Assembly: GCA_010015655.1 (NCBI GenBank)
Contig: ML976713.1
Location: 423,588-487,587, forward strand
Direction: 5' to 3'
DNA length: 64,000 bases
From: Bimuria novae-zelandiae CBS 107.79
Lineage: Eukaryota > Ascomycota > Dothideomycetes > Pleosporales > Didymosphaeriaceae
Below the pieces are notes generated by a model, which did no database searches, was not told where the DNA came from, and saw nothing but the letters and a program-made list of their open reading frames with translations. The translations under genes were made by a program, and so were the position numbers. Below are positions 21,294 to 32,572 of this stretch, one piece after another. Each line of letters starts with the position of its first letter. The first letter of the stretch is position 1.

Positions 21294-24200
21294 ATGGATC
21301 TTGTACAATTAGACGAAGAACAAGATGTTATCCTAGGGATGCCATGGTTACGAATGGTAAACCCAAAGATAGACTGGCAGACAGGTTAGATAACATACGG
21401 CAAGAAAGAAGGACTCCGAGCAAATATTAAAACCTATAAAGGAATTTTCCCTAAAGAATATAAGAAGTGGGAAAAGGCACTTTAAGAGCCAGAGAACTAC
21501 CTTCTAAAATATCAACTATTGTGTGCGTACCACAGCAGGAGGCGAACTGGGTTGATTCCTATCTAATAGAAGTCAGAGTGGCTATATACATGAAGTGGAG
21601 TATCTAGAAGATTCTGGATCTGCAAGGTCACATGACTGTGTGACGACATAGTAGAATATTCTAGAGTTGTGATGTTGGCTAACAACTATAGGACCTCGAG
21701 GTCGAGCTCGAGGAAGGCAAAACGGCGGGATAGGGACTAATCTACCGTACTACAGAAGAAGAAGCGAAGCTTCAGAAGGAGTATATTAATAAAGCACTTA
21801 AGAAAGGATAGATCCGCTATTCCTACTTATTAGTATCCCACGGAACTACGTTTGCGGACAAGAAAGGGACAATAGAGAAACGATTCTGCGTAGACTACAG
21901 GAAAACTAACGCAATCACAAAGAAGAATCGCTACCCTTTACCCCTAATTTTAGAAATGCAGGACAGGATGCGCAAATTAAAAATCTTTATAAAACTAGAT
22001 ATTTAGAATACCTATCGTCAGATTAGAATTAAGAAAGGAGACGAATGGAAAACGGCCTTCCAAACGCAATTTAGACTATATAAGTACCAAGTAGTACCCT
22101 TTAGACTCACTAACGCACCTACGGTATTCCAGGAAAGAATTAACACCGTACTATAAGACTACTTAGACATATTTGTCTTCGTATATTTGGACGACATCCT
22201 CATCTTTTCAGAAAACGAGGAAGAACATGTTAGACACGTACACAAGGTACTCGAGAAGCTGGCAGACGCCCAAGTGTTTCTTAAGATAAGGAAATGCGAA
22301 TTCCACACGAAGGAAACCGATTTCCTAGGATTTATTATTAAACTAGGAAAGATCAGGATAGATCCAGCGAAAATCGAGCAGATTAAGCAATAGCCTACAC
22401 TAGGAAACGTGACAGACGTATAAAGGTTCCTAGGACTCGCAAACTTTTGCAGGAAGTTTATTATAGGATAGTTATAACTTACGGAACCACTTACACGCCT
22501 TACGAAGAAGGACGTAAAGTTTAAATAAATAGAGGAATGCAAGCAAAGCTTTAAGCAAATTAAGGAATAATTTTGCTAAAACCTGATTTTGCGAATGTTT
22601 AACCTAGAGTTACTGGCAGAAGTTAAGACGGACGCATTAAACTTAGTCTATAGGATCGCACTCTTACAGCGAGACAAGCACACTAGAGCATTGTACCTGG
22701 TAGAATACTTCTTAAAACAGATGAAACCGGCAGAGCTTAATTACCTAATCTATAATAAAGAGATGCTGGCGATCTACAAAGCGTTTAAGTAATAGAGAGT
22801 CTACCTTTAAGGAGCAAAGCACACTATAGAGGTATACACGGATTATAAAAACCTTACAGGCTTTATAACGAACAAAGAATTAACTTAACGCTACACGAGA
22901 TAGTGGGAATATCTCGCAACATTTAACTTTAAGATTATCTATACTAAGGGGTTAGAGAACCTTTTGGCAGACGCCTTGAGCAAGAGACCCGACTTTTAAA
23001 AGGAAGTAAAAGTAATAGGCACAATGTTAGTAAAAGACAAACATAGTAATTTAGTTATAAACACAGCTAAGCTAGCAGCCAGCATCAAAAGGCAAGACAG
23101 CATCTGGGACGAATAGATTAAAAAGGAAACCTAGAAGGAAACGCCTAACAATAAGCAAGAATAGATAAAAGATGGATTCTTCATTGTTTTTGGAAGAATA
23201 TACATTCCATCGGCAATACAACGGGAATTCGTACAACAGTTTTATAAATCACCTGCCCACGGACATTAAGGAATAAAAAAAACCCTTAAGAGGCTCCTAC
23301 GAACGTACTATATACCTAGAGCAAGACAGATAGTAACAGAAGTTTTAAGGGACTACGCAGATTATTACAGGAACAAACATAGTTAATACGCACTATATAG
23401 AATACTTTAACTAGTAGAGGCACTAGAAAGACTATAGGGAGTTATTATGATAGACTTTATTACTCAGTTACCAAAGTCTAAGGACCCAGCAACGAAAACG
23501 GAATACGACGGTATCATGACTATTATAGACAAGGCCACAAGATACTCGTACTTTCAACCCTACAACGAGAAAAGCGGAGCAGAAGTAGCAGCATTCACTA
23601 TACTATAGATCGTAATTAGTTAACACGGAATACCAGACAAGATTATTATAGATAGGGATGTAAGGTTTACATTAAAGTTCTAGCAGACAATTATAACAGC
23701 ATTAGGAATTAAACATAGCATGTTCACGGCATATCACCCACAGACGGACGGTTAAACGGAAAGGATAAACTAGACGATAGAATAATACCTAAGGTTTTAC
23801 CTTAACTACTAATAGAATAACTAAGTAGTCTTACTGCCAATAGCCTAGTTCGCGTATAATAGTTCGAAGAATGCGATAATAGGAGTATCGCTATTCTTTG
23901 TAAACTATGGATTCGACCCAAGCGCGTACAATGTACCTAGGGACATAATAATATAGACAACAAACGGAGAAGTATTCGTAAATACAATTAAACAGATCTA
24001 CGAATAACTACGGCTAGACGCTAAGTTTCTAAACCTCTAAATAAGAAAGTACTACAACAGAAAGCACAAGGAGGGACCCTAACTTAAAACAAGATAAAAA
24101 GTGTAGTTACTTAAGAGAAATATCAAGAGCAAGCACCCTAATTCAAAATTAGACTATATAAAGATTAAACTATATAAAATTATTAAATAGGTCACACTAG

Positions 24201-24598
24201 TTACGTATAAACTCAAATTGCCAGAGAACATAAAGATTCACCCGACATTTCACATTTTATTACTAGAAAAGGCACCACGAAACGCAGAGCCTGCAGTATA
24301 CAACGCAGACACATATAAAGAACAGGACCAGGAATAGGAAGTTAATAAGATCCTAGGACACTAAATGCGAAACAGGAAGAATTACTACCTAGTTAAATAG
24401 ACAGGTACAGACGACAAGGGAAAACTATAGGAAAGCACTTAGGAACTACTCGAAAACCTTAATTACCCTAAGAAGTTAGCGGAATTTCGTTCTAGCTAAT
24501 TGCCTAAAGAAATCTAAAAGAGAGAGGATCTAGTAAATTGCCTAGTAGTAACTTAGAAAGACCCTTATAAGGTACGGGACTTAAGTTATTTCTCTTAA
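21294..24598 (+). pseudogene. Gypsy-B pol (RT, RNase H, integrase, chromodomain)
   Basis: From MDLVQLDEEQDVILGMPWL (21294) the frame runs to the solo LTR at 21520, which shifts it by two bases, and then on to 24598. [11 protein letters not shown] near 21890, [15 protein letters not shown] near 22090, and an intact catalytic YLDDILIF at about 22183-22206. RNase H is recognisable but diverged (a TDASxxxxG equivalent reads KTDALNLVYR near 22627), with ELNYLIYNKEMLAI near 22735. Integrase: DFITQLPKSKDP near 23455, AYHPQTDG near 23730. The C-terminal chromodomain (NKILG...YYLVK, then W-to-stop) is near 24340-24480. About thirty in-frame TAA/TAG codons. Confidence 0.88.
21520..21684. mobile_element. 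Solo LTR nested in Gypsy-B pol
   Basis: A 165-bp unit from TGTGTGCGTACC to TTGGCTAACA with perfect 5-bp duplications actat (21515-21519 and 21685-21689). It separates the protease linker from RT and shows little RIP. Confidence 0.9.
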
Positions 24599-24605
24599 GC
24601 TCCTT

Positions 24606-25092
24606 AAGATAACGCTATAAACGCTTAACTTTAGTAGCACGATAATTTTTAGCTAAAGCTTTCTAGCAATAAAGATAACTCGCCTTAGCACGGAAAGTAG
24701 TAGTCTTGTTTAAAAAATTAAGGGCTTCCTCCTTAGCCTTATAAATCTCCTCTACTAAACAATCGACTTCTGAATCCGCGCGATCAACTAAAGGAGATTA
24801 GGATAAGTCTAGGGAACAAAGAAGACTACGTACGGGCTAAAGAAGAATTAGAGGAAACGTTATAAGAAGTATAAACGTTAGAACGAATACACGCTTTATA
24901 AGCCAACCTCCTAGGAGTATCGCGTTCTAAGATAACGCAAGGAATGTTGTACGAGGTATAGTAAGAACACGGTATAACTTTATAGCCGTGTTAAAGGACT
25001 TGATCCGCAAGCGAAAGGCGTTAGATAACCTTATCTAAAAATAGTTTTAGGACTAACGTAGCGCTACGGGGGTTACTACAAACAGGAGGCAT
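24606..25092 (-). pseudogene. Antisense ORF at the 3' end of Gypsy-B
   Basis: Minus strand, from an ATG at 25090-25092 (MPPVCSNPRS...). It gives a region with Cys-containing blocks (PCVILERDTPRR, YKACIRSN), then, in another frame, an acidic/basic helix-rich end (DSEVDCLVEEIYKAKEE, KALAKNYRATKVKRL) down to about 24606. A frameshift or unspliced intron must lie between the two blocks. It ends next to the pol stop and starts close to the polypurine tract, so it is convergent with pol. It is comparable in position and composition to the Gypsy-D antisense ORF. Function unknown. Confidence 0.5.
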
Positions 25093-25195
25093 TAAGAAAT
25101 ATTAAAACTCTAGGATAAGAGATAACCCACTATTTAAAATACTTAAGAGCGGAACGAGTTAACCTTCGAGCTAAAGGAATGAAAAGGGGAGATAG

Positions 25196-25640
25196 TGTTA
25201 TGGCTACGCCTTATAAGGTAGATAAAGACAAATGGCGGGGAACGGCGCTAGCCAAGATTCTAACGCCTTGGCTAAGATTATAAGTAAACACGTGACGGAA
25301 CTCTATCGCAGCGCTAATAGAGTTGGCAAGTTAGACTCTGCGACTCTGTAGGCAGAGTTACAAAGGGGAACTTAGTAACTCTGTAGGCAGAGTTACAGAG
25401 CTATAGGGCTACCTCGTATTTCTTAAGTATATAGCTACTAGTACGCTCGTTAGATAGTCTTTATCGTCAATTTCTATAATTCTTTAACTAAGGTATCACT
25501 TGCCTTTAACATCCTCGTTTAGAATCCATATCGTATGTGATCTATTGGCGATCACCCATTGACCTCTGCCTGTACTTCCATTAACTATAACCGCGCCCCC
25601 AAGGTAACCTGCCTTACGGTACCAAGGCAGGTCCGTAACA
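25196..25640 (+). repeat. 3' LTR of Gypsy-B
   Basis: 445 bp. Longer than the 5' LTR by one 35-bp tandem duplication at 25343-25412 (actctgtaggcagagttaca repeated with period 35). It is followed directly by the TSD acgat. Confidence 0.95.
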
Positions 25641-25715
25641 ACGATTCTTATTAGGACACTTACTATAATAGCTGCTATAGCTATTTTATTATTTTATACT
25701 ATTAGGTAGTTAAAG

Positions 25716-26235
25716 TGTTACAAGGTACTTTTACGTACCTAAGCCTAATTTAGGTTTGAGGAGGATAGGTTAAGAGTAATATACCTTCCAGATATATTTA
25801 GTGGTTAAGAGCTTATAATAATAAATTTAAAGTTTATAAATAATCTAATTCTATAAAGAACTATAGAATAACTCACTAAACGATTTATTAATCTATTATA
25901 AGAAATGTACTTATAGTATTTTAAGTTAACTATAAGGAGTAGGAAAGGTATAGAAAAATTATTAAACTATATACTATCTATTCTAGTTTTTACTATTATT
26001 AGAATTACTATTATAGTCCTGCTAAGACCTTCCTCCGAAAGGTAGTTCTTAGGATTTACTATAGTTTTATCTTTTATGCGGGACTTCTCGCTTATACGGG
26101 GCTTTATTACGTAATTACTAGCCTACGCTGCCTTGCGCTTCCTTTTGTTCCTCCGCCCTAGTTATTTTACTACTAATAACCCTCTTGGCGTAATTATCTG
26201 ATCCCTTTGTTCTTGTGGGATTCGTGGTCGTAACA
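25716..26235 (-). repeat. 5' LTR of Gypsy-C (minus orientation)
   Basis: 520 bp, TGTTACAAGG on the left and GGTCGTAACA on the right. In minus orientation its start (TGTTACGACCACG) resembles the Gypsy-A/D LTR family. The 5-mers outside are taaag and taacg, but the left one is internal to Gypsy-C, so no target duplication is expected there. Confidence 0.7.
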
Positions 26236-26240
26236 TAACG

Positions 26241-27096
26241 CTATATAAGGCCTAATTAATTATTTATTTAGTTAGATTCTAATACTATAATAAATATCTA
26301 ATAGTGTTAAGGATTAGGATCCTCTAACTAACTTAATTATATATCTATAAAGGTGGCCTAATAGATTAAAGCTAGATTTATGGCAGATCCGTCGGCGCAT
26401 ATACAAGCGATAATTAATATCTATTCATGGCTACTATTCTAAATAGCTTGCCTTACTGCCTTGCTCTCATATAGAGGCCTATTAAAGATTCTCTTTGAGC
26501 GGGAGGTAATGCTAAGCAGGCTGCCTTTTTCGTCTATATTATATATAAACTAAGTCTTAATCTAATACTACCTAATCTTTTGCTATAGTAGTTTAAAGTA
26601 AAACTTATATTTAGCTATAGCATTAGCTTTATAGTAATTACGATTAATACTAGCTATTTATTATAATACCAAGGATTTACTATTACGTCTAATAAAGTAA
26701 TTAACCTATAATAGACTAGTATTCTTTTTAGCTAGTATAGAAGTAAAGCTTTATATTATTTACTATATCAGAGCAAGACTATATTTAGTAAGGTATTTAA
26801 TATTATATATAAGCTCCTATTTTTATTATTAGCTAAAATTTTAAAACTGTTAATAACTAACTATATGCGCCTGCGTAACGTGTCTATACTTATATCTTAA
26901 TATTAAGCGTATAATATTATATATATTAGCTATTTAAGTATATAAGAATTATTCGCTTAGTCCTAGAGATTTAATATTATTAATTACAGCTAGGATCGGG
27001 TCCATATTGGTGGAGTTATGACGCATTTAATAGAGGGAGCGATTTTGTTAGGGTGTGCATGACCTGACAGCGCGCACGACCTGCCAAGCTACGGTA
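26241..27096 (-). pseudogene. Pogo-1: 5' part of a pogo/Fot1-like transposon, cut by Gypsy-C
   Basis: Minus-strand transposase from an ATG at 27012-27014 (MDPILAVINNIKSL) to about 26241. It contains the recognisable YNIDEKGSLLSI (expected YNMDEKG, first DDE aspartate region), SKRIFNRPLYESKAVRQAI, and CADGSAINLALIY followed by N.-LEDPNP. The remainder is missing because the Gypsy-C LTR begins at 26235. The TIR (27049-27096, outer end TACCGTAGC on the minus strand) is shared with Pogo-3. A homologous but less damaged copy of this segment is at about 39150-39865. Confidence 0.8.
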
Positions 27097-27100
27097 CTGG

Positions 27101-29262
27101 TATTGTATGCACACTACCGTGTTTTATCAGATAACGCACAGCCATCACTTGGCGTACGCTTACCGCCAAATTTTCGACTTCTTCACCCTCTCATAACTAC
27201 ACCAATATGGACCCAATTGAGGCTGCGTTAGAGTCGCTAAAATCGCTAAATCCTGGAGAAACACCTAATTACACTATAGTTACGAAAAAGTATAGTTATA
27301 GTCGAATAACGCTATTAAAGCGCCACCGCGGGGTTCAAGGCACCTATGCTTAGTAAATTAATAATATACGCCTCCTTAACACCACGCAAGAGAAAGCTCT
27401 TATAACTTATATTAATAACCTTTACTAACGAGGTCTACCGCCTATAAGACAAATAATATAGAATTTCGCCTTAGAAATAGCTAGAAGAACTACTAAAAAA
27501 TACTAGGTTAACCGCTTTATCGCTCAACATCATATCAACCTTATATTACATTAGAGCTCTAGTATAGACGCGTCACGGCACAAAGCTAATTTAGCATTTA
27601 AATATAGCCTCTACTTTAAGCTTTTAGCGCAGAAGATCGAACAGTATAACGTAGAACCGCAATATATATATAATATAGACAAAAAAAGCTTCTTAATTAG
27701 GGTACTATTAAAGATAAAGCGCATCTTCTCCCGCTAAAGATATAAGAATAGCGGAGTAAAGTAAGTTATACAAGATAGTAATAGAAAGTAAATAATAATA
27801 ATTACATGTATTTGCGCCGACGGCAGTGCTCTTACGCCAATCTTAATTTACTAGGCTATTTTTAGTAATATACAGGACTTATAGCTTTAAGATTTTAACC
27901 TATAAGAGCATAACTATTTCTTTACTTTCTTAGCTAGTAGATAGACAAATAACAAGATTAGCATATAATAGCTAAAATAAGTGTTTAATTACGAGATAAA
28001 GGTAAAGGCGCGTCGCTCCTAGCGTCTCCTTATCCTTAATAGCTACGGCTCCTATATAATAATAAAATTTATTAAGTATTATAATAAGAATTAAATTCTC
28101 CTAGCCATCTTTCCTCCTCACGCTACCTATACTCTCTAGCTACTTAACGTTTGCTTCTTTAAGCCTCTCTCTAGCGCATACTCCACCAAGCTCTTAGACT
28201 TTATATATAGCTATTAAGGCCTTACCTCTATTACAAAGCGCGACTTCTTCCGTATGTTTTATCGCGCCTAAAATATAGCGTTTAAATATAAGATAATTAT
28301 TAAGTCCTTTAAGGTTACTAGCCTCTCACCATTAAACGTAGAGGTAGTGTTACAAAAGTTTTAAAAGGCAGAAGTAGAGAGGCTATTATCCTCTAAAAAT
28401 AGCTTGTTAGTACTTAGCGCTTTAGATTAGAGAAAGATAGAGCGCTTACTACGCGAGGTTATTAAAAATACCTATTCTAAACACCTGTAGTAGCTCTCTT
28501 AGATAATCTATTATATAGCTATGCAGAAGTAGCTTCTCTAGCATAAAAATAACCGCCTTAAAGAAGCTCTTATTAATAAGAGAAAGTAGCAATAGCATGG
28601 CAAGCCTTTACTACTTAAAGCACCGCTAGAGTATAATAGAGGCGCTGTTCTCTAGTCGCCCGCTAAAGTCCAAGACGCCCGAGATAGGCAGGCGCAGAAG
28701 GATGCCGACGAGTAGTTGCAACAACAACAGAAGAAGGAGAAACTTGCTCTATAAAAGCAGCAGAAAGAACAGAAACAAGCCATGCTTAAGGAGAGGAAGC
28801 GTATGAGGCTTGCCGCCAAAGAAATCCGCCTCTAGGAGCAGCGTAGCAAGACTATTACGCGTAAAGAAGCACGTATTGCACGCAAGGCTAAAAAACAACT
28901 CTAAAAAAATATATAATTATCCTAAAGGGGTACGAGACGTTAGCTAATCACTTTTACTACTCTGTCTTGTCTATATAAAGCGCCTAACATTACTAAGGTC
29001 GATTTCTCTTCTATTATTAATAAGGAGCCTACACCCGGCCCTAGCACGCGCACAAGAAATATACGCCTCCTATAGAGGTTTCGCATGTAAATTATTATAA
29101 GCAATTAATTGTTCAAGCTCCATAGACCTCTCCACTAGAAAATCTCGCGATAATAGCTCTTATATAGAGCTCTACAGCCTCAAAAGTAGTGGGTGTGGGC
29201 ATCCAGAAATCGTGCGCCAAGTAATGCCCGTGCGTCATCTAATATCGGTGCTCTCCAAAATA
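27101..29262 (+). mobile_element. Pogo-2: complete pogo/Fot1-like DNA transposon
   Basis: Imperfect TIRs: left 27101-27158 and right 29211-29262. Both read TATT at the outer end and share a block near the inner end (acttggcgYacg). The right end coincides with the TA at 29261-29262, which also starts the next transposon. Pogo-1 and Pogo-2 are head to head, 4 bases apart. Confidence 0.75.
27207..28904 (+). pseudogene. Pogo-2 transposase
   Basis: About 565 codons from the ATG at 27207. An N-terminal helix-turn-helix region (YSYSRITLLKRHRGVQGTY) is followed by a CENP-B-type HTH (LITYINNLY..GLPPIRQII, W-to-stop in the next block). The DDE core follows: YNIDKKSFLI near 27680, CADGSALTPILIY near 27815, LILNSYGSY near 28030 (LLDGHGSH expected, catalytic D now N) and FPPHATYTL..L.VCFFKPL near 28110. 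A long Lys/Gln/Glu coiled tail occupies 28600-28900. TAA/TAG stops replace Gln/Trp. Inactive through stops and loss of the second catalytic residue. Confidence 0.88.
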
Positions 29263-29385
29263 CCGTCCCGCCCCACTTCGGGCAGCCGAAGTGGACCTAG
29301 CTTCCCGGAAAATATTTTCTATCACCTAATTTGTTAGTAAAATAATAATTACAGCGAACATTTACCTTATATTAATACCTATATT

Positions 29386-31059
29386 ATGCTGCCGCGTAGT
29401 TAACGTAAGCGTATAGCTACCTAGCCATTTAATAGGGGTTAAAATCCTTTAAAACGTGCGCGCCGGGCGCCTGCAGTAGCTACTAAAGGTGCCAAGTCAC
29501 GGAGAAAAGTATCTAAGAAGGCTCCTCCTCTGGCGGAAGGCAACGCTATATCTAATCTAGTTAGCCTTAATTAGGATATTAAGCCTCCGTTTACGCAGCT
29601 ATTGCCAGCAATCGTATTATCTAGTAATCTACCTAGTAACCCGCCCAGCGTTGGCAACCCTATGCAGGGAGAAACTTAGGAAGATAAGCTAAAATTAGCT
29701 ACTAGGGTATCTAAAGCAGAGTCGCCGTATGTTACTTGCCGCTGGCAGGCCTTTATAGGTCCTAAAAAGGAGCTCTATAAGCCAAGATTCGATATAGAGT
29801 TTATCCCGGAGTACTACTACGCTAGTTAGCTTTAGATATAGGTAAATAAAGTTACTTAAGACTTAGCTATAAAGATAACTCTACTATAAAAAGTAATAAT
29901 TAGAGACGTTTCTAGCTGCGCGTACAGGTAAAAGACTTTAAAAAGGTAGAAGCTATAGTAATTACTTAAGCGTAAAGACGCTACTAGCTTTATCTATATT
30001 ATAAAGCACGCGCAGCACCTAAGAGAGTTCTTAATTAATATAATATATCTTAACTTTAATATAACGCTTACTACTAAGTCTATAAAGGTAATTAGTCCTA
30101 TAGGCTAATAACGTAGCAGAGGCTTGTCTAGCTCCTAGGGCCAGGTTCGACTTACTACAACACAAAGGCAGCTACAAGAGCTGCCAGAGATCCTTACTAG
30201 CCATGCTGTCGCTGAGGGACCTTCAATAGCTATCCGCGATAAGTGGAGGTGCCAGGATACCCACTGTGGCAACTACCCGTACGTCTGCTGGGTCCAGCGT
30301 ACGCCTGGCCAGCCTGATCGATTTGAGAACCATTTCCTAGTGAGCAGTAATATTGTGGCCATGTGGGCGCGCAACATCAGCCTCGAGAGGTGCAGCGTCA
30401 ACGTGCCAGACGATACTGTACGCCTTGCTCTGCGTACAGCGAGGGACCTGAAGGCGAAAGAGAAGGCAAAGGAGAAGGCGCAACAGGGCTCGGCGTCTAC
30501 GTCTATATTTACAGCAGATAGCTTTATAAGCGCGATTGCTGCCAGCGCGCTGTCTGTTAGTCAGTTAGCACAAAGTTAGCTACTTGCACGGCAGGCACCT
30601 ATACCTGTAGCGCCTGCTGTCAGCTCTGCGAGTGCTCCGAGCGTGCCAGCGCCAGCGTGGAAAGATCTAACATGGAGAGATCTAACGTACGAGAACAACA
30701 TGGAGCTCTTATATTAGACTTAGCACTTCTTTAACTAGTGGATAGATTAGGCAATGGCTGCAGAGGTGCTAGAGATTAGGACAGTATTTAGAAGGGTTGT
30801 TAAGGCCAGGCGGATCGATCTAAACATGCTAATAGATAGATCTAATACAGGCATGCCATACAAGATTTAGAGAGATAATTTTAAGCTGCTAATCGCACTG
30901 CTTCTGCGACTCCGTAAAATGGCATTTCGGTGGCAACTCCAGTATCCTGGACTTTCAGAGAGTGATCGAGAGGCATGTAGGGAGCTACAGCGGCAAGATA
31001 ATGAGCAGAAACAGCAGCTGAGAGCTACTCAGGCAGAGGGCGGAGAGACGATCGTGTAG
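29386..31059 (+). pseudogene. Accessory ORF of the Tc1/mariner-like element, function unknown
   Basis: One frame runs 557 codons from ATG 29386 to TAG 31057-31059 with about twenty in-frame TAA/TAG codons and no indel that I could see. The N-terminus is basic (RKR, KRARR, KSRRKVSKK), suggesting a nuclear or DNA-binding protein. The middle part (29740-30060) holds a conserved-looking block (RFDIEFIPEYYYAS, FIYIIKHAQHLREFLINIIYL). The best preserved part (30230-30580) has KWRCQDTHCGNYPYVCWV, a Cys cluster C-x4-C-x5-C, then ENHFLVSSNIVAMWARNIS and a Lys/Ala-rich helix. A C-terminal segment (30840-31055) looks helical and ends Gln/Glu-rich. RIP is weakest at 30130-31060. It could be a captured host gene or a transposition partner. 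I do not recognise the family with certainty. Confidence 0.7.
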
Positions 31060-31239
31060 AGGTAATCGTGTAGAGGTGATCGAGCAGAGGGCGTAGAGGT
31101 GTTATCTTCGACGCGTAGGGCACGGGCCATATTCTATAGATATCGCCCGATATGATTACCTTATTCGTATAATCAAACACCAACTTTCTCGCCTTGTCTG
31201 CTCACCGTACGCCTCACCCTCTATAACTCTACCACCACG

Positions 31240-32382
31240 CTAGCTACACTAAAATAGATAATAGCAATTAATTTAGCAGCCTTAAATTACCCTTATACTA
31301 CTATAAGATTACTATATTTATATTATAGTAGGTGCTAGATTTTTAATCTCTAAAACTGACTCTAACAGAATATATCCAACTATGTACTACTAACGATAGT
31401 ATAAAACCACTCTAGCGAATACTAAATATATACTATTAACTATAGTATAATACCTCTATAGCGCCTACCTATAGTACTTAAAGAAGTTACCTATAAAGCT
31501 TTTATAGCATACACTTAATATAGCTTCCTTTAGAAAATACTTAAATTTATCGTACGCCTTAGCGCCCTAGTAATACTGCTAGATCTAGGTCTTTAACGCC
31601 TTAAAGGTCTACTTAATTAGATTTATATTAGGTAAGTAAGGAAGTAGAAACTCTATAATCACGCCTGCCTCTGCGCATATATTGGCCAGCCTTACTAATC
31701 AATAGATAGACGCGTTGTCAAGGACTATTACTAAGCGTTTTCCTGGCCAAGGACTACAGTGTAGGAGTACTTAATTGGCAATAAAGTCCTCTATTAGCTC
31801 CGCAGTAATCGCTCCCTAAAAAATTATATAGGCGAGGTATCTGTTAACGTCTATAGCTAGTAGTAAGCTCCACCTCTCTAAGCGCTTAGCTAAGTAGCTA
31901 ACGTGGCAGGCTATATTAACTTTACTCTAACTATACTTTTAATCCCCTATACGCTCGTTGCAAGCGCTCTTATTAAGGTAAATAATTTAATTAAGTTAAT
32001 AGATTTACTAGTAACGCGCTTAAAAGGCTTAATAAAGACCTTTATAACGCTCCTTAACTACTTTTAAGACTACCTTCTTACTCTATTGCATGGCTTTAAG
32101 CTCTCTATCTAGAGTTATAAAAGATACCTTAACGTCGTACTTATCGTACAAGAAGTCCTGCATCTTATCTATATAAGATATTAGCTTATCACGCAGTATC
32201 TTAAGCAGCGCGTCTCTATAGCATTGCTTAAGCAAAGGTAGCCTACCACGACATACGTATCTTAGCCTAATTAGCTTACTAAAGGCCTTTAGGTTAAGCC
32301 TATATTTGCGTACTGTTTTTAGGTTAACGCTAAGCTCTCTGTAGATAGCTTTATTATTTTTCCTATCGTTAACGCGATCCAT
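31240..32382 (-). pseudogene. Tc1/mariner-like DDE transposase
   Basis: Starts with ATG at 32380-32382. An N-terminal HTH (NNKAIYRELSVNLKTVRKYRLNL, 32083-32382) is followed by a linker with LISYIDKMQDFLYDKYDVKVS. The catalytic core farther left includes VNRYLAYIIF, VIVLDNASIY near 31740 (second catalytic D kept) and FLLPYLPNINLIK near 31650, where the third acidic residue (NPIE expected) is now Lys through G-to-A. It ends about 31240-31300. TAA/TAG stops break it. Convergent with the accessory ORF, with about 180 bp between them. Confidence 0.85.
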
Positions 32383-32572
32383 AATAGCCTAGATAAGTAA
32401 TTACTATAGGCGGTGCCTGGTAGGTCTCCCTAGATCCTGCGGCATTATTTACCTAGGGTGAATATTCCGTGTAATCATTTTATTGCTTACAAAACAGGTG
32501 TACGAAAGTGTTGGTGAGGAACCAATTACTAAGTGCTAACAGAAAAATCCGCCAAAGTGGGGCGGGACGGTA

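Larger units (their letters stand above)
18768..25640 (+). mobile_element. Gypsy-B: structurally complete Ty3/Gypsy element with TSD
   Basis: LTR (18768-19177), gag-protease, pol, an antisense ORF, a polypurine tract (aaaaggggagatag, ending 25195) and LTR (25196-25640). The 5-bp target duplication acgat is perfect (18763-18767 and 25641-25645). It sits in Gypsy-C. The coding frame carries many TAA/TAG stops and one frameshift, plus a nested solo LTR at 21520. Confidence 0.95.
14431..26235 (-). mobile_element. Gypsy-C: minus-strand Gypsy element interrupted by Gypsy-B
   Basis: Its parts are: 5' LTR at 25716-26235, a 5' leader (25646-25715), gag (18762-17722) and pol (17445-14431), ending inside the chromodomain where Copia-A begins. 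Gypsy-B (18768-25640) sits between leader and gag with the TSD acgat, so Gypsy-C is older. A 276-bp LTR-like insertion (17446-17721) separates gag from pol. The 3' LTR is not present in the window. Confidence 0.8.
29261..32572. mobile_element. Two-gene Tc1/mariner-like transposon
   Basis: The TIR starts TACCGTCCCGCCCCACTT at 29261 and ends with its inverse at 32572, about 21 bp with two or so mismatches, flanked by TA. A subterminal hairpin (9-bp arms, 4-bp loop, 29273-29294) lies inside the left TIR. It contains two convergent ORFs: an unrecognised accessory ORF (plus strand) and a DDE transposase (minus strand). At 3.3 kb it is about twice the usual length for this superfamily. Confidence 0.85.
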
